DNA from: JAAFIP01 sp043772355
Lineage (GTDB): Bacteria; Pseudomonadota; Gammaproteobacteria; Burkholderiales; Burkholderiaceae_C
NCBI GenBank assembly: GCA_043772355.1
Contig: JAYVGI010000238.1
Span: forward strand, 1 to 19,677
Direction of reading: 5' to 3'
Length of the DNA: 19,677 bases
Part shown: piece after piece, positions 1-6,068 of the stretch
Layout: every line of letters begins with the position of its first letter
How positions within the stretch are numbered: the stretch's first letter is position 1
The notes under the pieces: model-generated
What the model was told of the DNA's origin: nothing
Seen by the model: the letters and a program-made list of their open reading frames with translations, nothing else
Database searches by the model: none
Translations under genes and position numbers: made by a program

Positions 1-19
1 CCACACTGAACACGGACAA

Positions 20-361
20 CTATCCCCCGCCTCGCTGCATATACAGATCAAAGCGTTTCATGAAGGTGTAGCGCTGGGCATCGTCCATACCGGTGAAGGC
101 AAAGTGCACATGCAGGCGCGGCAAGCTGATCAGTGCTATCCGCCTTGGCTCGTCTGCGCGCCAGCTGATGTGCAGGCTGGCTGTAGGCACGGCCGCAAAG
201 TTGGCATGCACCGCATCACCTTGCTGGTTCCATACCACCTCGCCCAAGGCCGCCGGTAGCCACATGAGCCACTCGGCTACCGTGCAACCCATTTCGCGGT
301 CGAATTGTTCCAGGTACGAGGATTGCACGTTTTTTATGCCCAATAGCGCTGTAGCCAGCAA
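20..361 (-). CDS. Small uncharacterised protein, last gene of the aor operon (aorE position)
   Basis: A 113-aa protein that I do not recognise as a named family. It is soluble, with no signal peptide or membrane segment. Visible features are a Trp-rich N-terminal half (AEWLMWLPAALGE), an Arg/His-rich C-terminal half (LPRLHVHFAFTG) and an end in QRGGG. It lies 55 nt downstream of the MoaD-like gene on the same strand, as fifth gene of the aldehyde oxidoreductase operon, so a role in maturation or assembly of the tungsten enzyme is an inference from position only. The start is uncertain: the 361 start is a TTG inside a dispersed repeat (352-395). Alternatives in frame are TTG at 343, GTG at 328 and the first ATG at 292, and none has a good Shine-Dalgarno sequence. 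The repeat may have replaced the original translation start region. Confidence 0.7.
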   Translation of the reverse strand: MLATALLGIKNVQSSYLEQFDREMGCTVAEWLMWLPAALGEVVWNQQGDAVHANFAAVPTASLHISWRADEPRRIALISLPRLHVHFAFTGMDDAQRYTFMKRFDLYMQRGGG

Positions 362-395
362 TAATATTTCGGTAGCAGCTATAAATATAGGAGTT
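352..395 (-). repeat. 44-bp dispersed intergenic repeat, copy A
   Basis: Read on the minus strand this block matches the copy at 19631-19674 at about 33 of 44 positions without gaps. The shared core is TTTATAGCTGCT at one end and GGCTACAG at the other, separated by an A/T-rich centre. It spans the junction between the MoaD-like gene and the next gene, and covers the TTG start used for the latter. It is a short, imperfectly palindromic, REP/MITE-like unit of a kind common between genes in Comamonadaceae; that last point is from memory and not tested here. Confidence 0.7.
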
Positions 396-416
396 ATTGC
401 AATGAGCTATGCAAGT

Positions 417-671
417 TTATCCACCCGCAATGGGGGGCCAAATGGCCAGTACATCACCCTCGACCAATACATGGGTGTCGCGCTTTTCTGGGTAAATGTA
501 GGTGCCATTGACCAGTACCAAATGCACCAGCTTGTGCGGCATGCCAAAGGGCTCGATGATCTGCAAAATACTGGCATCGCTGGCCACGTCTAGCAGCGTG
601 ACGTTGCTAGTGCGGTCGGCAGCGGGCAAATAGTCGGTGAGCGAGGCAAACAGTTTGAGCGTGATTTTCAT
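417..671 (-). CDS. aorD: MoaD/ThiS-family sulfur carrier-like protein (AorD)
   Basis: An 84-aa protein with a ubiquitin-like beta-grasp pattern (MKITLKLFASLTDYLPAAD) ending in PPIAGG. The exposed C-terminal Gly-Gly is the hallmark of MoaD/ThiS sulfur carriers, where it is adenylated and thiocarboxylated to deliver sulfur for the dithiolene of molybdopterin. Its place behind the AOR catalytic and reductase genes suggests a dedicated copy for tungstopterin maturation; other AOR operons, such as that of Aromatoleum, carry a similar gene. The start at 671 gives the standard family length, although no clear Shine-Dalgarno sequence precedes it. The gap to aorC is 119 nt and contains a strong inverted repeat. 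No MoeB/ThiF partner is encoded in the window, so activation would rely on the housekeeping enzyme. Confidence 0.85.
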   Translation of the reverse strand: MKITLKLFASLTDYLPAADRTSNVTLLDVASDASILQIIEPFGMPHKLVHLVLVNGTYIYPEKRDTHVLVEGDVLAIWPPIAGG

Positions 672-700
672 GTGACTGGATTATGTATCACCATTGCAAA

Positions 701-730
701 TGCACAGCGCTAAACACACTGCGCAGTGCA
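701..730. repeat. 30-bp inverted repeat between aorC and aorD
   Basis: TGCACAGCGC at 701-710 and GCGCAGTGCA at 721-730 form 10-bp arms with a single mismatch around a 10-nt centre. Overlapping it, CACTGCGCAGTG at 717-728 is a perfect 12-bp palindrome, so two alternative foldings exist. In the aor transcript it sits about 30 nt upstream of the aorD start. No U-run follows it on the coding strand, so it is not an intrinsic terminator; an mRNA-stability or translation-control hairpin is possible. Confidence 0.55.
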
Positions 731-790
731 AACCAAAAAAACCGAAAACAAAAACGATGCCCAGCCACATTCAGCTGAGCATAGCAAAGA

Positions 791-2182
791 TCAGTGGCCA
801 CGCCGGCCTACGTCAGCCGAGCCGCTCCATTGGCCCTGGGCTTGGGCGGTGGCAAGGTAGGCCGCCATCAACTGCGTGGGGTCGGCTTGCAGCTTGGTTT
901 TCCATTCCCCTAGCTTGACTTTGCCTTCGACCAGGCCACGCAGTGCGCCGATATGGTCGGTCCAGCCAATGCTGTTGCAGCCCACCATCACATCGTCCTT
1001 GAACTGCATGCTCAGCAGCTTGTAGCCGGTGTCGTCTTTCAGCTCAATCTGCTCGCCGCCCGCTACACCTTGCCAGCTACCAAAGCTGGTGGAGACCAAG
1101 CCCAAGGTATCGAGCACGTTGATTTGGGTGACTTGCCGAAGCGATGCGTTCTGGCCCACCATGTTCAGAGCGGCAATGCGCGCTTGGTCAGCCGCATTGG
1201 GCTGGATGGCGCTGACGACCGCTGTGCCGGTGAAGTTGTCAAAAGCTTCGGCACAATCGCCTGCTACGTACACGCCGGGCACACTGGTTTGCATGCGGTC
1301 ATCGGCGAGCACGCCGATATTGGTTTGGATACCCGAGTCACGTAAAAACCCGATGGTAGGTTTGACACCAGTGGCGCTGATGATCACGTCGGCTTCGATG
1401 GTCTGGCCGGTAGACAGCTTGGCCAGCAAGGGCCCTGGGCCATTGCTGGCAGCGCTGGCGGGGCTGCCCATGCCGATGATGTTGGCAATTTTGTCGATCA
1501 AACCGGTGCTGGCAGCACCCGCTGCGCCGTCAGCTTGCGTAATGCCCTCCACCTTGGCTGCGGTGAATACATCAACGCCTTTGCTTTGGCACCAGTTTTT
1601 GATCATGCCGCCCGCAGCCGGGCCCATCATGCGGGGCACCATGCGGTCGCCCATCTCCACCACGCTGAGTTTGCCGGTTTTGTGCGTTTCAATGCGCGCG
1701 GCCAGCGCCTCCATGATGATGCAGCCGATAAAACCCGCGCCCATTTGCAGCACGCGCGAGCCGGGCTTGACCTTGTCCATGATGGCGCGTGCATCTGCCA
1801 GCGTCCAGCAGCTATAGATGCCCGGCAAGTCCATGCCGGGGATGGGCGGACGCATGGGGGTGGAGCCTGTGGCGATCAGCAAGCGGTCGTACTGCAAGCT
1901 TTGGCCATCGCTGAGCGCGACTTTTTTAGCAGCAGAATCTACTGATTTAACCAGTGCGTTCACTACTTTGATTTTTAAGTCTTGAAAATGCGAGGCGCTT
2001 TTGCGCAAATGCGTGCCCTGCTCTGCGATATTGCCTACCAGCAAATACGGGATGGCCATGCGGGAATAGGGCGCTTCTTTTTCGTCACCAATGAGGGTGA
2101 TGTCGTCCGTTGGCGCGTGTTTGCGAATCGTCTCTGCGGCGATCACGCCTGCTGGGCCTGCGCCGATGATGATGTGGTGCAT
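791..2182 (-). CDS. aorC: FAD/NAD-binding reductase subunit of tungsten aldehyde oxidoreductase (AorC)
   Basis: A pyridine-nucleotide-disulfide-type flavoprotein of 463 aa. The FAD Rossmann motif GAGPAG is at residues 7-12, the ATGSTPMRPPIPG segment near 104-116, the NAD(P)H-binding GAGFIG at 148-153, and the second FAD motif VYVAGDC near 304-310. In AorABC-type enzymes this subunit passes electrons from the polyferredoxin to NAD+. I chose the ATG at 2182 because AAAGG lies 7 nt upstream; the longer reading from 2224 has no Shine-Dalgarno sequence and adds residues before the Rossmann strand. A Gly/Ala/Ser-rich stretch at residues about 215-252 interrupts the NAD domain and looks like a lineage-specific insertion. 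Third gene of the aor operon, 183 nt after aorB. Confidence 0.88.
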   Translation of the reverse strand: MHHIIIGAGPAGVIAAETIRKHAPTDDITLIGDEKEAPYSRMAIPYLLVGNIAEQGTHLRKSASHFQDLKIKVVNALVKSVDSAAKKVALSDGQSLQYDRLLIATGSTPMRPPIPGMDLPGIYSCWTLADARAIMDKVKPGSRVLQMGAGFIGCIIMEALAARIETHKTGKLSVVEMGDRMVPRMMGPAAGGMIKNWCQSKGVDVFTAAKVEGITQADGAAGAASTGLIDKIANIIGMGSPASAASNGPGPLLAKLSTGQTIEADVIISATGVKPTIGFLRDSGIQTNIGVLADDRMQTSVPGVYVAGDCAEAFDNFTGTAVVSAIQPNAADQARIAALNMVGQNASLRQVTQINVLDTLGLVSTSFGSWQGVAGGEQIELKDDTGYKLLSMQFKDDVMVGCNSIGWTDHIGALRGLVEGKVKLGEWKTKLQADPTQLMAAYLATAQAQGQWSGSADVGRRGH

Positions 2183-2208
2183 AAAAATACCTTTCATAGT
2201 GCGACAAA

Positions 2209-2316
2209 GAAAAAGGTAACGCAAAAAGCGCCAAAAAGAAACCGAAAACGCTAAAAATTAAATTCAATTTTTCGCGTTTTTTGCGTCTTTTTTGCGCTTT
2301 TTGCGTTACCTTTTTC
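2209..2316. repeat. 108-bp imperfect palindrome between aorB and aorC
   Basis: The left arm (2209-2259) and right arm (2266-2316) are reverse complements over 51 positions with 6 mismatches, around a 6-nt loop (AAATTC). The outermost 23 bp pair perfectly, including AAAAAGGTAACGC against GCGTTACCTTTTT. The arms are made of A-runs broken by GC blocks (GCAAAAAGCG and similar), giving internal periodicity. In the mRNA it would form one very long hairpin ending about 9 nt upstream of the Shine-Dalgarno sequence of aorC. No coding sequence runs through it. It could be a miniature mobile element, an mRNA-processing or stability element, or a partial terminator that sets subunit ratios. Confidence 0.85.
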
Positions 2317-2365
2317 AACAAGTAAACCAAGACTCCGCAGACGTGCAGCCTTGGCAAACCAAGTT

Positions 2366-4213
2366 TTACAAGCCCAGACGTTCGCGGGTTTTGGCTGTAG
2401 GGCGGCCTTCGGGGTCCCAGCCGCGCACTTCGTAGTACTTGGGCAGCATCTTGGCCAGCTCGCTCACTTTGCCCTTGGTGGGGCCGCTGGTGGCGGGTTC
2501 GGTCAACAGGCGCTTGGGCAAGGTGTCATCCTTGTGGGTAAAGCCTGCTGCGTTGTTGAACTCGCGCTCCATATTCCAGATGCGCTCGCCAATTTTCTCC
2601 AGCTCTTCGGTGGTGAACTTCTCGTCGCAGGCGGCTTGCATTTGCGGTGCCAGGTCGGCCAAGCCCCAGGCGAAGGTGGTGAACACGCACAGGCCTGATG
2701 AGTCGAACGCTGCGGTAGCGTCCTGGAAAGCCTTGACCAGCTCTGGCTTGCCTTCGTGCTCCAACGGATCGGTCTTGACGGGGATGCCCAGTACTTCAGA
2801 GGCGATGGTGTAGCCGCGCAGGTGGCAGCCACCTCGGTTAGACGTAGCGTAGGCCAGGCCAATGCCCTGGATGCCCCGACCGTCGTAGGCTGGAAACTCT
2901 TGGCCCTTGGAGCTCATGGACAGATCGGGATGGCCATACTTGGCCGTCAAACGCTTGGAGCCTTGGCCAATTTCTTTGCCAAAACCACGGCCGTTGATGG
3001 TCTCTTCTGCAAAGAAAGCCAGTGCTTTGGCTGAGCCAAACGGTGCCTCTATGCCCAGCTGCTCCTTGGTCAGCACGCCCATTTCATACAGCTCCATCAC
3101 AGCGCCTACCGTCACGCCAAAGCTGATGGGGTCGATGCCTTCTTCGTTGCACAGCACGTTGGCATATTGCAAAGCGTCCAGGTCGTTCACGCCGTTGGCC
3201 GCGCCAAGTGCCCACGCAGCCTCATACTCTAGACCGCCGGATGCGCCCCAGTACTGCGGCTTGTTCTGCACCGTGAAGTGGTCTTTGTCAATGGTTTGAA
3301 TGCGGCCGCAAGCAATCGTGCAGCCAAAGCAAGCTTGGTTGGTCACCAATGGCTTTTTGCCATCGGTCGGGCGCGGAGTGGCCATGGCCTCGGCGCTGAT
3401 GTCTTTGGCACCTTCAAACTGGTTGTTGCGGTGGTTGCGCGTGGGCAGTGCCCCTACTTCGTTGATGACGTTCATCAGCACTTGCGTGCCGTAGGTGGGC
3501 AAGCCTTGGCCAGTCACGGCGTTGTCGGCGAGGATTTTTTTCTTCTCGAAGGTGACCTTCATGAAGGCTTTGGGGTCGCGGATATTGCCCACGCCCTTGG
3601 TGCCGCGCACGGCAATGGCTTTGAGCATTTTGCTGCCCATCACTGCGCCCACGCCGCTGCGGCCGGCTGCGCGGTGCAGATCGTTCACCACGGCGGCAAA
3701 CAGCACATGGTTCTCGCCTGCCTTGCCTACACTGCATACGCGGGTGAGCGGGTCTTGCAGGCTCTTCTTGAGCGTGCCTTCGGTCTCAAACACGCTCTTG
3801 CCCCACAGGTGGGCGGCATCGCGGATTTCGGCCACATCGTCGCTGATGTACAGGTACACCGGTTTGGCAGATTTGCCTTCAATGGCAATCATGTCCCAGC
3901 CGGCCATTTTCAGCTCGGCACCCCAGTAGCCGCCCGAGTTGGAGCAAGCGATAGCGCCAGTGAGTGGGCTCTTGGTAGACACGGTGTAGCGCCCGCCGGT
4001 GGAGGCCATGGTGCCGGTGAGTGGCCCGGTGGTGAAGTAGATTCTGTTATCGGGTGACAGTGCATCGACTTTGGGATCGATTTCGGTGGTGAGGTATTTA
4101 GCCGCCAGGCCACGTGAGCCGATGTAGGCTTGCGCCCATTGCATATTCAGCGGCTCTGACTTGCAAACGCCGGTGGTCAGGTTAACGCGGAGGATTTTTC
4201 CAGCCCATGACAT
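2366..4213 (-). CDS. aorB: Tungsten-dependent aldehyde ferredoxin oxidoreductase, catalytic subunit (AorB)
   Basis: A 615-aa protein of the AOR family, full family length. It carries bis-tungstopterin and one [4Fe-4S] cluster and oxidises aldehydes to carboxylic acids (or the reverse) in the cytoplasm. The cluster ligands are visible as C295-x2-C298-x3-C302 (ACFGCTIAC) with the distant fourth Cys at 509 in DSSGLC, the same arrangement as in Pyrococcus AOR. Other family stretches are SPLTGAIACSNSGG (82-95), GRSGVGAVMGSK (184-195) and WNMEREFNNAAGF (546-558). There is no signal peptide, in line with cytoplasmic maturation. The start at 4213 has GGAG 8 nt upstream. Second gene of the operon, 64 nt after aorA. 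The full-length N-terminal half and the 16-Cys partner favour the AorABC type over archaeal stand-alone AOR. Confidence 0.95.
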   Translation of the reverse strand: MSWAGKILRVNLTTGVCKSEPLNMQWAQAYIGSRGLAAKYLTTEIDPKVDALSPDNRIYFTTGPLTGTMASTGGRYTVSTKSPLTGAIACSNSGGYWGAELKMAGWDMIAIEGKSAKPVYLYISDDVAEIRDAAHLWGKSVFETEGTLKKSLQDPLTRVCSVGKAGENHVLFAAVVNDLHRAAGRSGVGAVMGSKMLKAIAVRGTKGVGNIRDPKAFMKVTFEKKKILADNAVTGQGLPTYGTQVLMNVINEVGALPTRNHRNNQFEGAKDISAEAMATPRPTDGKKPLVTNQACFGCTIACGRIQTIDKDHFTVQNKPQYWGASGGLEYEAAWALGAANGVNDLDALQYANVLCNEEGIDPISFGVTVGAVMELYEMGVLTKEQLGIEAPFGSAKALAFFAEETINGRGFGKEIGQGSKRLTAKYGHPDLSMSSKGQEFPAYDGRGIQGIGLAYATSNRGGCHLRGYTIASEVLGIPVKTDPLEHEGKPELVKAFQDATAAFDSSGLCVFTTFAWGLADLAPQMQAACDEKFTTEELEKIGERIWNMEREFNNAAGFTHKDDTLPKRLLTEPATSGPTKGKVSELAKMLPKYYEVRGWDPEGRPTAKTRERLGL

Positions 4214-4277
4214 GATGTGATCTCCAGATATTGATAGCGCAGCGTGGCGGTATGGCCGCGCGGTGCCTAAAAAATGA

Positions 4278-4754
4278 TTACGAAGCGGAAGGCTGATTGC
4301 CTAACTTGTCAGCCCAGGACTTCATCTTGTCGATGCCGGTCCAGTTGGCATCCACATAGGTAATGGCTTGGGTTGGGCAGGCCTCGACGCAGGCGGGGTC
4401 GCCGCCACACAGGTCGCACTTTTGCACTTTGCCGGTTTCCTGCACATAGTTCACCGTGCCAAATGGGCAGGCAATGGTGCACACTTTGCAGCCTACGCAG
4501 GTGGAGTCATTCACTACCTTAGCGCCGGTGGCTTTGTCTACCGTAATGGCTTCTACCGGGCAGGCATGCAGGCACCATGCCTCGTCACATTGCGTGCAGG
4601 TGTAGGGCACTTTTTTGCCAGTGTGGTGAAAGTCAAATACTTTGATGCGCGATTTGCTGGTGGCGTAGGTGCCATAGTTTTCAAAACTACATGCCATTTC
4701 ACATTGCAAGCACCCCGTGCATTTATCGGGGTTGATGTGCAAGACTTTCTGCAT
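4278..4754 (-). CDS. aorA: Polyferredoxin subunit of aldehyde oxidoreductase, four [4Fe-4S] clusters (AorA)
   Basis: A 158-aa electron-transfer protein with exactly 16 Cys in four sets: 12/15/18/22, 53/56/61/65, 86/89/92/96 and 113/116/122/126. This fits four [4Fe-4S] clusters in the HycB/DmsB-like fold. CxxCxxC-x3-C followed by Pro occurs twice (CVGCKVCTIACP and the CLHACP segment). It links the tungsten subunit to the flavoprotein and, in characterised AorAB systems, can form filaments; whether that occurs here is unknown. The start at 4754 has GGAG 6 nt upstream. It is the first gene of the operon, facing a divergent regulator across about 168 nt that holds two palindromes, the likely site of operon control. 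Confidence 0.93.
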   Translation of the reverse strand: MQKVLHINPDKCTGCLQCEMACSFENYGTYATSKSRIKVFDFHHTGKKVPYTCTQCDEAWCLHACPVEAITVDKATGAKVVNDSTCVGCKVCTIACPFGTVNYVQETGKVQKCDLCGGDPACVEACPTQAITYVDANWTGIDKMKSWADKLGNQPSAS

Positions 4755-4781
4755 AAGGGTCTCCGTTAAGTTGAGGCTACA

Positions 4782-4796
4782 GCCAGATCATCTGGC
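4782..4796. promoter_or_regulatory. 15-bp perfect palindrome upstream of aorA (candidate operator)
   Basis: GCCAGATCATCTGGC has perfect 7-bp arms around one central base. It lies 28 nt upstream of the aorA start, inside the divergent aorA-regulator spacer, so it is placed either to block transcription or to fold in the aorA leader. The symmetry suits a homodimeric DNA-binding protein such as the Fis-type regulator encoded next door. Function is inferred from symmetry and position only. Confidence 0.5.
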
Positions 4797-4857
4797 CACA
4801 GCGTTGCTTGTTGAATCTGTAACCAGTGCATTGTTGAACGTTGGCTGCGCAAGTGAA

Positions 4858-4873
4858 CTAGGGGTAACCCTAG
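4858..4873. promoter_or_regulatory. 16-bp palindrome in the aorA-regulator spacer (candidate operator)
   Basis: CTAGGG-GTAA-CCCTAG: perfect 6-bp arms with a 4-nt centre. It lies about 50 nt upstream of the regulator start and about 104 nt upstream of aorA, a typical place for an activator or autoregulatory site. It differs in sequence from the palindrome at 4782-4796, so the two may be read by different proteins. Confidence 0.5.
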
Positions 4874-4922
4874 GAGCGCAATTTGTTGCAGCTAAATTCT
4901 CAAATTGGTACACAATCTGCGC

Positions 4923-6035
4923 ATGATGGCATTGCAACCCCAACACCGACTTGAGCATATTGCACAGGCTCGCCGCGCTGTAATGCATGGCGAACACAAC
5001 ACGGCTGCGCAGTATGTGCAACCCTGGATTGCACAGTCGTGGCAACGCTGTTTGGCAGCCGGCCACAGGCCTGATGCACGCATCAGCTTTGACCCTGTCA
5101 GCACGGCTTTGCAACAACGCAACCTGGAGGCGAACCGCACCCTGCGCACTGCCGCCCGCAGCACCTTGGAGCAACTGAGTATTGCGATTGCACAAACCCG
5201 TTACTTCGCCATTTTGACCAACGCGCATGGCGAAGTGGTGGACACCGGCGGCGCTATTGACCGCAGCGACCGGCGCGCCGCTTTGATCACCCGACTGGGG
5301 GTGGATTTGTCGGAGCTGGCTGTAGGCACTACCGCCATTGGTGCCACTTTAGCCGAGCAGCGCAGCACCTGGCTGCACCGAGGTGAGCACTTTTTTCAAG
5401 ATACGCAGTGGTACTCCTGCGCAGGCGCGCCCATCTTTGGGCCTGACGGACAGTGCGCAGGCATGGTGGATGTAACGGGTATCGAAGTTCCTGAGCGGCC
5501 CGAGCTGATGAACCTGGTCACTACCTCTGCCCGTGCCATAGAAAACGCCTTGGTGCTCGCTCGCCCACATGCTTTGGTGCTGCATTTGCAATGGCCGGGC
5601 CAGCACAGCGGCAAAGACAATGAAGGCCTGGTCTGCATCGATTCCGAGGGTGTGGTGGGGGCCATGAACCCCATGGCGCGGCATATGCTGGGCCTGCTGC
5701 AACCGGCAAGTGCGGCTTTGCATATGGGCGACGTGTTTGCCATATCAGCAGGCCATTTGTTTGATGCACAACACAGCGCAGACTGGAGAGAAGTACCCTT
5801 GTGGTCGGGTTTGCATTTGCAGGTGCGCACCAGCCGCGCAGGCAACCTTGCGCCTAAATCGCAAAGCGCCTACAGCATGCCTCGCCCCACACTGGCGCAG
5901 CCCTTGAAAGACCACGAAACCGCGCTCATCAAGAGTACGGTTACGCAGCTTAGAGGCAATGTGGCTGCTGCCGCCGAACAACTGGGCATCAGCCGCTCCA
6001 CGATTTACCGCAAACTGGGAAAACCCAAGCACTGA
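4923..6035 (+). CDS. AcoR-like GAF/Fis-type transcriptional regulator lacking the AAA+ domain
   Basis: A 370-aa cytoplasmic regulator. The N-terminal motif WIAQSWQRCLAAGHRPD (about residues 35-51) is typical of AcoR-family activators. A GAF-type sensor domain follows at about 70-215 (ILTNAHGEVVDTGG, GTTAIGATLAEQRS, YSCAGAPIFGPDGQCAG). A PAS-like stretch lies at 215-310, and a C-terminal Fis-type helix-turn-helix at about 328-368 (AAAAEQLGISRSTIYRKLG). The sigma-54-activating AAA+ module (GAFTGA loop, Walker motifs) normally found between sensor and HTH is absent, so it cannot work as a classical enhancer-binding protein. Divergence from aorA and proximity to tupBCA make it the likely regulator of one or both operons. 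I preferred the ATG at 4923 over a TTG at 4905; neither has a clear Shine-Dalgarno sequence. Confidence 0.88.
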   Translation: MMALQPQHRLEHIAQARRAVMHGEHNTAAQYVQPWIAQSWQRCLAAGHRPDARISFDPVSTALQQRNLEANRTLRTAARSTLEQLSIAIAQTRYFAILTNAHGEVVDTGGAIDRSDRRAALITRLGVDLSELAVGTTAIGATLAEQRSTWLHRGEHFFQDTQWYSCAGAPIFGPDGQCAGMVDVTGIEVPERPELMNLVTTSARAIENALVLARPHALVLHLQWPGQHSGKDNEGLVCIDSEGVVGAMNPMARHMLGLLQPASAALHMGDVFAISAGHLFDAQHSADWREVPLWSGLHLQVRTSRAGNLAPKSQSAYSMPRPTLAQPLKDHETALIKSTVTQLRGNVAAAAEQLGISRSTIYRKLGKPKH

Positions 6036-6068
6036 CACGCGCTCGGGCACGCAGCTTTAGCCATTTGC

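Noticed and set aside
733..749. A-rich stretch in the aorC-aorD spacer resembling part of the large palindrome arm (CCAAAAA...ACCGAAAAC)
   Set aside because: The similarity rests mostly on runs of A with a length difference; it is too weak to call a copy of the palindrome element.
1029..1817. 262-codon open frame on the plus strand opposite aorC
   Set aside because: It overlaps a clear flavoprotein gene entirely; its low-complexity Ser/Ala/Pro/Met composition reflects the complementary codons.
1805..1830. AGCAGCTATAGATGCCCGG in aorC resembling the dispersed repeat core
   Set aside because: Only one box matches, the others are missing at the expected spacing, and the encoded residues (LPGIYSCW) belong to the normal flavoprotein sequence.
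2183..2224. N-terminal extension of AorC from an ATG at 2224 or 2197
   Set aside because: No Shine-Dalgarno sequence precedes either, whereas AAAGG lies 7 nt before the ATG at 2182, and the Rossmann strand starts right after that Met.
3278..4057. 259-codon open frame on the plus strand opposite aorB
   Set aside because: It is the antisense shadow of a well-supported AOR gene in high-G+C DNA; its product has an Ala/His/Gly-biased composition and no recognisable domain.
4906..4920. Sigma-54-like promoter (TGGTAC-N5-CTGC) just before the regulator gene
   Set aside because: It is off consensus, its transcription start would fall inside the chosen coding start, and the regulator itself lacks the AAA+ domain needed to activate sigma-54.
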